Shown one piece after another: positions 8,055 to 16,051 of a DNA stretch of 64,000 bases; positions within the stretch are counted from its first letter, which is position 1, and each line of letters begins with the position of its first letter. The notes below the pieces were generated by a model. That model had not been told where the DNA came from. It searched no databases and saw nothing but the letters and a program-made list of their open reading frames with translations. Both the position numbers and the translations under genes were made by a program. The DNA lies in contig NZ_KI912532.1 of assembly GCF_000519045.1 (NCBI RefSeq), positions 2,046,001 through 2,110,000 of the forward strand, written 5' to 3'. This DNA is from Dechloromonas agitata is5 (GTDB taxonomy: Bacteria > Pseudomonadota > Gammaproteobacteria > Burkholderiales > Rhodocyclaceae).

Positions 8055-8555
8055 ATGAAACACGCTCCTTTCAATGTGTTGGTGCTGTGCACCGGCAACT
8101 CCGCCCGCTCGATACTTGCCGAGGCCTTGTTCAATCATCTCGGCGGTGGGCGCTTCACGGCGTATTCCGCCGGCAGCCAGCCGTCCGGCACGGTGAATCC
8201 GGTGGCGCTGGAAACCCTCGACAGGCATGGTGTGCCGCTCCCCGAGGCGCGCAGCAAGTCGTGGGACGAGTTCGCCGCGCCGGGCGCGCCCGAGATGGAT
8301 TTCATCTTTACCGTCTGCGCCTCGGCGGCCGGCGAGGCTTGCCCGATCTGGCCGGGCCACCCGACCACGGCGCACTGGGGGATTGCCGACCCGGCGCATG
8401 TCGAGCCCCTGGCGGCGCGACTCGAGGCCTTCGAGACGGCCTACTGGCAGCTTGCCCGGCGTATCGGCGCTTTCGTGACATTGCCGCTGGAAACGCTGTC
8501 GGCACAAGAGGTTGCCGCCGCCGCCCGCCGTATCCATGAGGAGGGCGAGGCATGA
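8055..8555 (+). CDS. arsC: Arsenate reductase ArsC (LMW-phosphatase fold)
   Basis: Reduces arsenate to arsenite in the cytoplasm before export. The 166 residues have the low-molecular-weight protein phosphatase loop CTGNSARS, with the nucleophile Cys12 and Arg18 in CX5R spacing. MDFIFTVCASAAGEACPIWPG supplies the later cysteines expected in the disulfide cascade of the thioredoxin-linked type. The product arsenite is the substrate of the Acr3 pump encoded next, whose start overlaps this stop by four bases. It lies ten bases after arsR2. Confidence 0.93.
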   Translation: MKHAPFNVLVLCTGNSARSILAEALFNHLGGGRFTAYSAGSQPSGTVNPVALETLDRHGVPLPEARSKSWDEFAAPGAPEMDFIFTVCASAAGEACPIWPGHPTTAHWGIADPAHVEPLAARLEAFETAYWQLARRIGAFVTLPLETLSAQEVAAAARRIHEEGEA

Positions 8556-9622
8556 GTGCCCAGTGCGGTGTCGCCACCAAGCAGGCGGCCGGTGTGTCGA
8601 TGGGCTTCTTCGAGCGTTATCTTAGCCTCTGGGTCGTTCTCTGCATCGTCGCCGGCATCCTGCTCGGCCAATGGTTTCCGGCGGCCTTCCAGGCCCTCGG
8701 GCGGATCGAGTACGCGCAGGTCAATTTGCCGGTTGGCCTGCTGATCTGGGTGATGATCGTGCCGATGCTGATGAAGATCGACTTTGCGTCGATCAGCGAG
8801 GTCAAGGATCAGAAGGCCAGCATCGGCATCACGCTGTTCGTCAATTGGGCGATCAAGCCGTTCACCATGGCCGCCCTCGGCTGGCTGTTCATCCGCCATG
8901 TCTTTGCGCCCTGGCTGCCGGCCGAACAGCTCGACAGCTACATTGCCGGCCTGATCCTGCTCGGCGCGGCGCCCTGTACGGCAATGGTCTTCGTGTGGAG
9001 CAACCTGTGCCGCGGCAATGCCAATTTCACAATTTCGCAGGTGGCGCTGAACGATCTGGTGATGGTCTTCGCCTTTGCCCCGATCGTCGCCTTCCTGCTC
9101 GGTGTGTCGGCCATTCCGGTGCCGTGGGACACCTTGCTGCTGTCGGTGGTGATGTACATCGTCATTCCGCTGGCCATCGCCCAGGGGCTGCGCAAGCATT
9201 TCCTGCGTGGCGGCGAGCAGGCCTTCAAGCAGGCGGCCGAGCGCATCGCGCCGTTCACCATCATGGCGCTGCTGGCCACGCTGGTGCTGCTGTTCGCCTT
9301 CCAGGGCGAGGCCATCGTCAAGCAGCCGCTGATCATCGGCATGCTGGCGGTTCCCATCTTCCTGCAGGGCCTGCTCATTGCCGGCATCGGGTATTGGCTG
9401 AACCGGAAATTCCGCGTCGATCACGATATCGCCGGGCCATCGACCATGATCGGTGCCTCCAATTTTTTCGAACTCGCGGTGGCGGTCGCCATCGTTCTCT
9501 ACGGTTTCGATTCCGGCGCCGCGCTGGCCACCGTTGTCGGCGTGCTGATCGAAGTGCCGGTGATGCTCTGGCTGGTCAGGATGGTCAATGCGAGCAAGGC
9601 CTGGTACGAAAAGGCGCTCTGA
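8552..9622 (+). CDS. acr3: Arsenite efflux permease Acr3
   Basis: Secondary arsenite exporter of the bile/arsenite/riboflavin transporter superfamily in the inner membrane. The 356-residue length is typical and ten hydrophobic helices are apparent. Family signatures include LPVGLLIWVMIVPMLMKIDF near the start and the cysteine-bearing helix LGAAPCTAMVFVWSNLCRGN, whose APC cysteine is essential in studied Acr3 proteins. A GASNFFELAVAVAI segment lies near the end. The ATG overlaps the arsC stop, so reduction and export are translated together. About 110 bp without a gene separate it from the alcohol dehydrogenase. Confidence 0.94.
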   Translation: MSAQCGVATKQAAGVSMGFFERYLSLWVVLCIVAGILLGQWFPAAFQALGRIEYAQVNLPVGLLIWVMIVPMLMKIDFASISEVKDQKASIGITLFVNWAIKPFTMAALGWLFIRHVFAPWLPAEQLDSYIAGLILLGAAPCTAMVFVWSNLCRGNANFTISQVALNDLVMVFAFAPIVAFLLGVSAIPVPWDTLLLSVVMYIVIPLAIAQGLRKHFLRGGEQAFKQAAERIAPFTIMALLATLVLLFAFQGEAIVKQPLIIGMLAVPIFLQGLLIAGIGYWLNRKFRVDHDIAGPSTMIGASNFFELAVAVAIVLYGFDSGAALATVVGVLIEVPVMLWLVRMVNASKAWYEKAL

Positions 9623-9733
9623 TTTCGGGGCGGGCTGAACAAGGCGACAATCGGCGATACCCCCGGCTGCGGGGCTGACTGAAACGGCGCGCCGTGTCAT
9701 CCTTGGGCAGCCCGGCGATCAAGGAGCAGAACC

Positions 9734-10882
9734 ATGGAAAACTTTACTTTTTTCAACCCGACCCGGATCGAGTTCGGTGCCGACAAGGAGCAGTTGATCG
9801 GCCAGCACCTGGCCCGGCACGGCGTCCGGAAGGTGCTGCTCTGCTACGGCAGCGAGCGGATCAAGCGCGACGGCCTGTTCGATGCGGTCACGCAGCGCCT
9901 GGCCGAGCAGGGCGTTGGCTTCGTCGAGCTGGGGGGCATCGTCAGCAACCCGCTCCTTTCCAAGGTGCGGCAAGGCGTTGCCCTGGCCCGCGCAGAGCAG
10001 GTGGATGCCATACTCAGCGTCGGCGGCGGTTCCGTGCTCGACAGCGCCAAGGCAATTGCCGCCGGTGTCGCCCATGCCGGCGATGTCTGGGAGCTGTTCA
10101 CCGGCCAGGCGCGCATCGAGTCGGCCTTGCCCGTGTTCGCCATCCTGACCCTGGCGGCGACCGGTAGCGAAATGAACTGTTCGGCGGTGGTGACCAACGA
10201 CGAGACCCAGGAAAAATTTTTCATCACCGCACCGGCCATCTTTCCCAGGCTGTCCATCGTCAATCCCCGGCTGATGCGGAGCGTGTCGCGGGAGTATCTG
10301 GTGTATTCCGCAGCCGATGTGATCGCCCATTCCATTGAGGCCTATTTCACCGCGACGGTGCATCCCCGCTTGCAGTCGCGGCTGGTCGAGGCGGTGATCA
10401 ACACCATCATCGAGACGACCGAAACCCTACTGGCCAACCCGGCTGACGACGACGCACGCGGCGAGTTCGCCTGGGCAGCGACGCTGGCCCTGAACGGGCT
10501 GACTTTTTCCGGATGCGCCGGCTTCGGCTACCCCAACCACGCCATCGAGCATTCGCTCTCCGCGCTGTTCAACGTACCGCATGGCGCCGGGCTATCGGTG
10601 GTCATGCCGGCCTGGATGAAGTGGTACCAGGGTCGCAACCCGGCCCAGTTCGAGCGCTTCGCCCGGCAGGTGTTCGGCCTGGCCACGGCCGCCGAGGGCA
10701 TTGCCGCGCTGGAAGACTGGTTCGACAAGATCGGCACGCCGACGCGCTTGGGGCAACTGGGCATCCAGGCCGCCGACCTGCCGGCGATTGCCGACAACGT
10801 CCAGCTCAGCGTCCAGCGTTTCGGCATCGCCGAGGCGTACCCGCCGGAGGCGGTGGCCGAGATCCTGCAACGCGCGCTGTAA
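9734..10882 (+). CDS. Iron-containing alcohol dehydrogenase (YqhD/BDH-like)
   Basis: NAD(P)H-dependent group III alcohol dehydrogenase that likely reduces aldehydes in the cytoplasm. The 382 residues contain the nucleotide-binding motif VGGGSVLDSAKAI. The metal-site residues lie in SAADVIAHSIEAYF (Asp and His) and in NHAIEHSLSALFNVPHGAG (two His), matching the four iron or zinc ligands of the family. YqhD-like enzymes detoxify reactive aldehydes and methylglyoxal, which would fit a stress island. It is separated from acr3 by 111 bp, has its own good ribosome site (AAGGAG), and may not belong to the arsenic operon. Confidence 0.88.
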   Translation: MENFTFFNPTRIEFGADKEQLIGQHLARHGVRKVLLCYGSERIKRDGLFDAVTQRLAEQGVGFVELGGIVSNPLLSKVRQGVALARAEQVDAILSVGGGSVLDSAKAIAAGVAHAGDVWELFTGQARIESALPVFAILTLAATGSEMNCSAVVTNDETQEKFFITAPAIFPRLSIVNPRLMRSVSREYLVYSAADVIAHSIEAYFTATVHPRLQSRLVEAVINTIIETTETLLANPADDDARGEFAWAATLALNGLTFSGCAGFGYPNHAIEHSLSALFNVPHGAGLSVVMPAWMKWYQGRNPAQFERFARQVFGLATAAEGIAALEDWFDKIGTPTRLGQLGIQAADLPAIADNVQLSVQRFGIAEAYPPEAVAEILQRAL

Positions 10883-10908
10883 GCCCCCCGGGTTCCTGAA
10901 AGCCCGTG

Positions 10909-11029
10909 TCAACGCAAAGGCGCCAAGGGAAAAACGAGTTTCACCGAGCAGGCGCAAAACTGCAGGCACACCTGCCGCGTTAAAGGCCTTCCTCGGCGTA
11001 CCTCCGCACCCTCCACGCCTCCGCGTTGA
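10909..11029. repeat. Short non-coding element with inverted-repeat ends
   Basis: The left end at 10909-10930 and the reverse complement of the right end at 11008-11029 both start TCAACGC and agree at 16 of 22 positions. The middle is GC-rich with a small GCAGG/CCTGC hairpin and no open frame. It fills most of the 174 bp between the alcohol dehydrogenase and DUF2325 genes, where two transcripts converge. It looks like one copy of a dispersed intergenic repeat rather than a gene. Confidence 0.5.
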
Positions 11030-11056
11030 AAAGCCCCTGACCTGCGGTTTTCAAGA

Positions 11057-12370
11057 TCAGTCGGTGCTCACCGCTTCCGGCTCCTCGCCGCACAGGTCGG
11101 CGATGACCCGGCCAAAACTCGATACGCCGCTGCGTTTGACGAACAGGCAGGGCTTGCCGGTGCGCTTGCATTGCTCTTTCACGCGCCAATAGGCGTTGTG
11201 GCTGATGCAACCCGCCTGGCAGATGACGAGGTCGGCTGCGGCGAGGGCGCTGTCGATACGGTGCAGGCTTTCTTCCAGGCCGCCGTCGTGGTGCAGGAAG
11301 CGCCCGCCCTGGCGCTCGACCGCCTCGCGGTAGGCGCCCACCGCGCCGGAACGGCCGCCGACACAGAGCACGCACTTGCCGTCGAGCGATTCGCAGGCGG
11401 CCGTTCGCAAGGTTTCGCCCGTCGAGTCAGGCAAGGAGGTGTCTTCCGCCTGGCGATTGTCGGCTGGGGCGAGCTCAGCAAGCCGGCGCTGCAGGCGGTC
11501 CACGGTTTCGGCCTGCTCACGGCACTGGGCAGCGAGGGCGGTGGCGCGTGCGTCGGCATCTTCGGCGCGGCGGGCCAGGGCCTGGCGCTGGCGCAGTTCC
11601 GGCACGCTGTCGCGCAGCCGCTCCAGTTCGGCCGACAGGCGGGCAATGCAGGCATCCCGCCCGGCCTGCTCGGCGCGCAGTTCGGTCAGGCGCTCGCCGA
11701 GGGCGCGGGTTTCGCCGGCCTTTTCATGGCGGGCCGCTTCGGCATCCTGGCGCAGCACGTCGACCTGGCGGCGCAGTTCGGCATTCTCGGTACGCAAGGC
11801 CTGCAGGGTCTTGAGATCGGCACGGGCGCCTGTGCCGACCTGATGCTGGATCATGTGGATGTCGCCGTAGATCTCATGTTCGAGCAGGCTGTCGCAGGCC
11901 GGGTGCGTCCATGCCGCCCACAGGGCGCCGGGCAGCTCCACGCCGCTGGCCGTGGCTTCGCGCCAGAGCTGGCGCACGCCGTCGGCCGTCTTGCTGGCGG
12001 CAAAGCGGCGGATGGTCAGGGCGTAGCGTTTTTCCAGTGTCTTGTGCAGCAACTCGGCCAGCCGGCTGCGGTTTTCGCAGGCGCCGACGGCCGTGGTGTG
12101 CAGCACGAAGTCGCTGGTGTCGCGCGGCAGGTGCATGACCTTGTGCATCAGGCTGCGCAACTCCTTCACTGCAAAGCAGCTGCCGACCACCGGGCAATGG
12201 AACTTGTGGGGAATTTCCCACAGCTTGCGCCGGCGGGAGGTGCTGGCCGCTTCCGGCAAGTCCGGTAGTTCGGCCTGGGGGCGGGTCAGGAAGCTGGCGT
12301 CGATTTCCGGCCTGGCCGGGTTGTGGCCGAGAAAGACGCCGCCGGCGACGTGGAAGGGGTGATCGGGCAT
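11057..12370 (-). CDS. DUF2325 domain protein with long coiled coil
   Basis: A 437-residue cytoplasmic protein of unknown function. Residues 1-180 form a helical domain with HCPVVGSCF and many His and Cys. Residues about 185-310 are heptad-rich coiled coil full of Glu, Arg, Leu and Ala. Residues about 330-430 are the DUF2325 domain, starting CVLCVGGRSGAVGAYREAVE and including HHDGGLEESLHRIDSAL and CQAGCISHNAYWRVK. DUF2325 has no agreed biochemical role; its conserved Cys, His and Ser suggest metal or nucleotide binding, but that is inference. The ATG at 12370 has a GGAGCCCG site. It ends a four-gene minus-strand operon behind a Fur-like palindrome. Confidence 0.85.
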   Translation of the reverse strand: MPDHPFHVAGGVFLGHNPARPEIDASFLTRPQAELPDLPEAASTSRRRKLWEIPHKFHCPVVGSCFAVKELRSLMHKVMHLPRDTSDFVLHTTAVGACENRSRLAELLHKTLEKRYALTIRRFAASKTADGVRQLWREATASGVELPGALWAAWTHPACDSLLEHEIYGDIHMIQHQVGTGARADLKTLQALRTENAELRRQVDVLRQDAEAARHEKAGETRALGERLTELRAEQAGRDACIARLSAELERLRDSVPELRQRQALARRAEDADARATALAAQCREQAETVDRLQRRLAELAPADNRQAEDTSLPDSTGETLRTAACESLDGKCVLCVGGRSGAVGAYREAVERQGGRFLHHDGGLEESLHRIDSALAAADLVICQAGCISHNAYWRVKEQCKRTGKPCLFVKRSGVSSFGRVIADLCGEEPEAVSTD

Positions 12371-12434
12371 GGTCGGGCTCCGTACTGGAACGCTGGCTGG
12401 CTGACCGGAGTGCCGGGGGCTGGCTGCGGGAATT

Positions 12435-12866
12435 TCAGGGGGTTACAGGCTGGATGGTGCAGTCGTACAGGCAGTCGAGCGCATCGTCGCGCGCCCGCGC
12501 CAGGCGTTCGCCTTCGCGGCGGGTGGCATGCAGCGCCTGGTTGAGGCTGCACACGCGATGCGCTGCGGCGAGCAGTGCTTCGTTTTCCGCACGCAGGGCC
12601 ATCAGTTGCTGGCCGAGGGCGACGATGACCTGGCCGTTTTCCAGCTCGTCGAGGCGGTTGCGCAGCTGGCGGTTGTGTTCGCTCAGGCGGGCGACCTCGT
12701 TGGTCAGCGCAATGGACTGCCGGGCACCGTGCGCCGCAGCCTGTCGCTGGGCCTGGCGAGCCTGGCGCAGGGCGAGGCGCAAGGCGGCCTCGTTGTCGGT
12801 CGATTCATCGTCGGCCCGGAGCAGGATGCTGCGGTCCTTAAGCGGGGCAAGCATGGCGCGCTTCAT
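12435..12866 (-). CDS. Coiled-coil protein of unknown function in DUF2325 operon
   Basis: I do not recognise a named family. From the ATG at 12866 the product is 143 residues. Residues about 20-115 are strongly helical and charged (DNEAALRLALRQARQAQRQ, then LTNEVARLSEHNRQLRNRLD and LMALRAENEALLAAAHRVC), predicting a coiled coil. There is no signal or membrane segment. A second possible ATG lies at 12854. It overlaps the upstream small gene by 29 bp and precedes the DUF2325 gene, whose own coiled coil could pair with this one. The longer open frame to 12995 runs through the upstream gene and is not used. Confidence 0.65.
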   Translation of the reverse strand: MKRAMLAPLKDRSILLRADDESTDNEAALRLALRQARQAQRQAAAHGARQSIALTNEVARLSEHNRQLRNRLDELENGQVIVALGQQLMALRAENEALLAAAHRVCSLNQALHATRREGERLARARDDALDCLYDCTIQPVTP

Positions 12867-13044
12867 GGAGGCAAAGACGGGCGCTGGCCCGTTCGCACAG
12901 CTTGCGGGTGTCGTCGTCGACATCGTCGGCATCGCAAATCTGGTCGAGCAGGCGGGCCGCGTTGTGGGCCGAGTGGGCGCAGCCGGTTTCCTCATGCAGC
13001 AGGAGGAGACTCAGGGCGCCGGCCCATAGTTCGCGCGAAGGCAT
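12838..13044 (-). CDS. Small Cys-containing protein in DUF2325 operon
   Basis: A 68-residue protein of unknown function that begins MPSRELWAGALSLLLLHEE. It is rich in Cys and His (five Cys: GCAHSAHNAAR, DQICDADD, RKLCERASARLCLHE, HACPA) and predicted mostly helical. GAGGAA, six bases upstream of the ATG at 13044, is a good ribosome site and overlaps the end of the 25-codon gene before it, so translation is probably coupled. The spacing of Cys and His could bind metal or heme, but no standard motif is present. It sits second in the Fur-like operon leading to the DUF2325 gene. Confidence 0.65.
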   Translation of the reverse strand: MPSRELWAGALSLLLLHEETGCAHSAHNAARLLDQICDADDVDDDTRKLCERASARLCLHEARHACPA

Positions 13045-13055
13045 GGCGTTCCTCC

Positions 13056-13133
13056 TCAGTTCGGAAAGGCAGTGACGAGGGCCGCGCCGAGCAGCAGGGC
13101 GGCAATCGAAATGTGGGCGATCAGGCTGTTCAT
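13056..13133 (-). CDS. 25-residue hydrophobic membrane peptide
   Basis: The ATG at 13133 follows an AGGAGGTG ribosome site, one of the strongest in the window, and opens 25 codons ending TGA at 13056. The peptide is almost one membrane helix (LIAHISIAALLLGAALVTAF). Its stop lies just upstream of the ribosome site of the next gene. The Shine-Dalgarno match, the clean helix and the tight coupling argue that it is translated. It may be a true small membrane protein or a coupling leader; no family is recognised. Confidence 0.6.
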   Translation of the reverse strand: MNSLIAHISIAALLLGAALVTAFPN

Positions 13134-13147
13134 GGCACCTCCTGTAA

Positions 13148-13164
13148 ATGAGAGTGTTTCTCAT
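13148..13164 (-). promoter_or_regulatory. Fur-like palindrome before the DUF2325 operon
   Basis: ATGAGA and TCTCAT form a perfect inverted repeat around GTGTT, close to the TGAGAATnATTCTCA core of Fur sites. It lies 15 bp upstream of the first ATG, overlapping the likely transcript start. This suggests iron-responsive repression of the four genes to 11057. Confidence 0.6.
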
Positions 13165-13187
13165 CATAGGGGTTTTTGCCAGAATTG

Positions 13188-13210
13188 CAAATAGGAATTG
13201 TTACTATTTG
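13188..13210 (-). promoter_or_regulatory. Second palindrome upstream of the DUF2325 operon
   Basis: CAAATAG (13188-13194) and CTATTTG (13204-13210) are perfect inverted copies around nine AT-rich bases, 23 bp beyond the Fur-like box. It could be a further operator or part of the promoter region. No regulator can be named. It is also close to the nnrS stop at 13250, so a terminator role is possible, though no T-run follows. Confidence 0.35.
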
Positions 13211-13249
13211 TGACGATGGTATGGGTTGGCTGCCTGTTGTGCCGGCTGC

Positions 13250-14494
13250 TCAGGGTGTAGCGGCTTCGACCACCGGCGCAGCTTCGTCGCAGCCGCCGCG
13301 GTCGTCCGGCCGTGGCCCGCTGAGGGGTTTCAGCGAGTAGGCCAGATAGAGGCTCCAGCCGACAATCCACAGCATGGCTGCCGCCTGCAGTCCGGCGGTG
13401 GCGGCTGCGGCAGCATACGGCGTGCCCGCGCCCACCCTGGCCAGTGCGGCGAGGACGAAGAGCAGGGCGCCGAGCGGCAGCCAGCCGCGGTGATCGAGCC
13501 CCCAGCCGCTGTGCATGCGGCCGGCCACGGCCATCACGATCAGCACGGCGAGACCGAGGGCGCCGACGACGAGCAGGTGTTCGCCGGCACTGGTCATCTC
13601 CATGCCACTCAGGCGGCCGAGGCCAATCAGCGCGTAACCGAGTGCCATGCAGACGTAGCCGAGGTAGGGGATCAGCACCCAGCGCTGGCACAGGGCGCGC
13701 CCGACGTGCCAGTCGTTGAGCAGGTTGGCGATGGCCGCGGCAGCCGCCAGGGCGAGCCAGCCGGCGACGGCATGGCCGGGCAGCAGGAACTCCCCGGCGC
13801 TGTAGGCGGCGATGGCGAAGATGGCCAGGTTGCGGCGGGGCGGGCGGGCCAGGTAGGGGGCGGATTCGCCGCCCTGGGCTTCGAGCACGTCGTTGACCAG
13901 GCGCATCGAGATGCGGGACAGGGCGACGATGATTAGCGCCATCAGCACGCCGATGCTCAGCCGCAGCCAGGGCATCGGATCGTGGCCGCCGAGCAGTGCG
14001 ACATAGAAACCGGCATGCACGGCGAGCAGGGCGAGCAGGTTGTAGATGAAGGCGACGTGCCGGCGGTCCGGTTGGTGCCAGATCGGCCCGGCGACGCTGG
14101 CGATCAGCGTCAGGAGCAGGGCAAGGTCGCACAGCGCAGCCGGCCAGGCAGTGAGCGCACCGGAGAAGGTGAAGGCCAGGCGACCGCCGAGCCACAGCGC
14201 GACCAGCACCTGCAGCCGGCGCCGGGGAATGGAGGGTAAGCCGGTGAATTCCGGCACGGCGGTGAGCAGGAAGCCGACGATGGACGCCATGGCGAAACCG
14301 AACAGCATTTCGTGGGCGTGCCAGACCACCGCCCCGCCGGCCACGTCGGGCAACGGCAGCAGGCCGCTCAGAAACGCGATCCAGGCCGCCATGGCCAGTA
14401 CGCCGTGGGCCGCGGTGAGCAGGAAGAAGGGGCGGAAGGGGCAGAGCCAGACCGGCGCACCGGTCTGGAAAATGCGGTCGAACAGGCGATTCAT
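13250..14494 (-). CDS. nnrS: NnrS family heme/copper membrane protein
   Basis: NnrS proteins are polytopic inner membrane proteins with heme and copper, linked to nitric oxide tolerance and denitrification. The 414 residues show about twelve helices. Family landmarks include the N-terminal CPFRPFFLLTAAHGVLAM, then AVVWHAHEMLFGFAMASIVG and FLLTAVPEFTG, with His residues suited to heme binding, and RMHSGWGLDHRGW in the second half. The ATG at 14494 overlaps the stop of the ABC ATPase gene, so this is the last gene of the receptor-ABC operon. A longer open frame to 15067 is an out-of-frame extension through the ATPase gene. Confidence 0.9.
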   Translation of the reverse strand: MNRLFDRIFQTGAPVWLCPFRPFFLLTAAHGVLAMAAWIAFLSGLLPLPDVAGGAVVWHAHEMLFGFAMASIVGFLLTAVPEFTGLPSIPRRRLQVLVALWLGGRLAFTFSGALTAWPAALCDLALLLTLIASVAGPIWHQPDRRHVAFIYNLLALLAVHAGFYVALLGGHDPMPWLRLSIGVLMALIIVALSRISMRLVNDVLEAQGGESAPYLARPPRRNLAIFAIAAYSAGEFLLPGHAVAGWLALAAAAAIANLLNDWHVGRALCQRWVLIPYLGYVCMALGYALIGLGRLSGMEMTSAGEHLLVVGALGLAVLIVMAVAGRMHSGWGLDHRGWLPLGALLFVLAALARVGAGTPYAAAAATAGLQAAAMLWIVGWSLYLAYSLKPLSGPRPDDRGGCDEAAPVVEAATP

Positions 14495-15228
14495 GGCAAT
14501 TCCGGCAAGGCGAAGGCGGTGCGGATGTCCGGCCAGCGAATGAATTCGGCGGTACGGGTGAATACCCAGGATTCGTCGCGTTCGGCGAGCGGCGTGTCGA
14601 CGCGGTGCTCGGCGACGATGCGCCCCGGGCTGCCGGCCATGACCAGGATGCGGTCGGCCAGGCGGATGGCTTCCATCAGGTCGTGGGTGATCATCAGCAC
14701 GGCACAGTGGCGGTTGTCCCGCTCCTCGGCGAGCAGGCGGTACAGCTCGCTCTTCAGGCCGATGTCGAGGGCCGAGAAGGCCTCGTCGAGCAGCAGCAGG
14801 TCGGGCTGCACGGCCAGCGCGCGGGCCAGCGCGGCGCGGCTTTGCATGCCGCCGGACAGGGCACTCGGGTATTTGTCGAGATCGTCCTCGGTCAGCCCCA
14901 TGCGCAGGGCCAGCGCCGCGGCCGTGGCGTGGCGGGCGGCGCGTGGCTGGCCGGCCGCCTTGAGGCCGAGGGCGATGTTGTCGCGGGTACGCTTCCAGGG
15001 CAGCAGGCGGGGCTGCTGGAACATCATGGCCGGCCGCCGGAAACTGCATTCGACGCAGCCTTCCCACGGCGAGAGCAGGCCAGCGGCGAGGTTGAGCAGG
15101 GTGGTCTTGCCGCAGCCGGAGGGGCCGACCAGAGCGACAGCCTCGCCGGGCGCAACGCGCAGGTCGATGTCTTCGAGCACGCGCTGGTAGCCGAAGCGGT
15201 GGGCGACGCGGTGGATGTTCAGGCTCAT
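14491..15228 (-). CDS. NitT/TauT-type ABC transporter ATP-binding protein
   Basis: Cytoplasmic ATPase of an importer. The 245 residues have the Walker A loop GPSGCGKTT near residue 40, a Q-loop MMFQQPRLLPWK, the ABC signature ALSGGMQSRAALARAL (one residue from LSGGQ), Walker B LLLLDEAFSALD and the switch region MITHDLMEAI. It matches the SsuB/TauB subgroup. The start at 15228 lies ten bases after the permease stop, and nnrS overlaps the end by four bases. With the adjoining permease and binding protein it makes a complete uptake system, but the substrate is unknown. Confidence 0.92.
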   Translation of the reverse strand: MSLNIHRVAHRFGYQRVLEDIDLRVAPGEAVALVGPSGCGKTTLLNLAAGLLSPWEGCVECSFRRPAMMFQQPRLLPWKRTRDNIALGLKAAGQPRAARHATAAALALRMGLTEDDLDKYPSALSGGMQSRAALARALAVQPDLLLLDEAFSALDIGLKSELYRLLAEERDNRHCAVLMITHDLMEAIRLADRILVMAGSPGRIVAEHRVDTPLAERDESWVFTRTAEFIRWPDIRTAFALPELP

Positions 15229-15238
15229 CGGCTTGGGC

Positions 15239-16051
15239 TCACGCAAAGTTCCGCCAGGATTCGACCTTGCGCTTGATCGGTTCGAGCAGCAGGTATTCGA
15301 TGGCCAGCAGGCTGCCGACCAGGGCGACGATCCAGGCCATCGAGGCAGCCGTGTCGAGGTGACTGCGGGTGACGGCCAAGGCGGCGCCGACGCCGTCACT
15401 GGTGGCGAGCAGTTCGGCCATCACCACGACCTTCCAGGCGGTGCCCAGTGCCGTGATCCAGCCCGGGAAGAGGTAGGACACCACGTGCGGCAGGTAAACG
15501 TCGGTCAGCTTCATCCAGCCGGGCAGGCCGAACATCTGCGCCACCGCCTGCAACTGGCCGTCCAGCGTGCGCGTGCCCTGCATGGCGCCGACGAAGATGA
15601 TCGGGAAGCAGGCGATGAAGACGGTAAACACCGGCGTGCCGTCGCCGGCCCCGAACCAGAGCAGGGCGAGGATCAGCCAGGCGATGGGCGGCGTGCCGAC
15701 GAGCAGCGTGACAATGGGCCGCGCCATCACCGAGGCAGTGACCGACAGGCCGGCGAGCAGGCCGAGCAGGCTGCCCAGGCTCAAGGCCAGCACGTAGCCG
15801 AGCAGGGCGCGGCGGGCAGTGACGGCAATCTCCGGCCAAGCCTCGCCGCTGGCAAACAAGCCGGTCAGCGTGGCGAAGGCTTCGCCCGGTGTCGGCAGGA
15901 TCAGCGAGCCGAGGCGCTGGGCGGTGAATTCCCACAGCGCGAAAAAGAGGCACAGGCTGGCCAGCGAACCCCAGCCGCCCCACAGGTAGTGGCCGGTCGC
16001 GGCCAGCCCGTCGACGAGGCGGCGGGCCAAGGTCAAGCGTGCCCGGCTCAC
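15239..16051 (-). CDS. NitT/TauT-type ABC transporter permease
   Basis: Inner membrane channel of the importer, with 270 residues and about six helices. The family EAA loop appears as WKVVVMAELLATSDGVGAAL. An N-terminal LWEFTAQRLGSLILPTPGEAF segment is typical of SsuC/TauC-type permeases, which carry a substrate-binding protein in the periplasm. I chose a GTG start at 16051 that overlaps the binding-protein stop in a GTGA arrangement; the longer frame upstream lies inside that gene. Its position between the binding protein and the ATPase supports the assignment. Confidence 0.88.
   Translation of the reverse strand: MSRARLTLARRLVDGLAATGHYLWGGWGSLASLCLFFALWEFTAQRLGSLILPTPGEAFATLTGLFASGEAWPEIAVTARRALLGYVLALSLGSLLGLLAGLSVTASVMARPIVTLLVGTPPIAWLILALLWFGAGDGTPVFTVFIACFPIIFVGAMQGTRTLDGQLQAVAQMFGLPGWMKLTDVYLPHVVSYLFPGWITALGTAWKVVVMAELLATSDGVGAALAVTRSHLDTAASMAWIVALVGSLLAIEYLLLEPIKRKVESWRNFA

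Noticed and set aside
13250..15067. A 605-codon minus-strand frame that could be a fusion to NnrS
   Set aside because: The first 191 codons run out of frame through the ABC ATPase gene and are low-complexity Arg/Pro/Gly; NnrS begins naturally at 14494.
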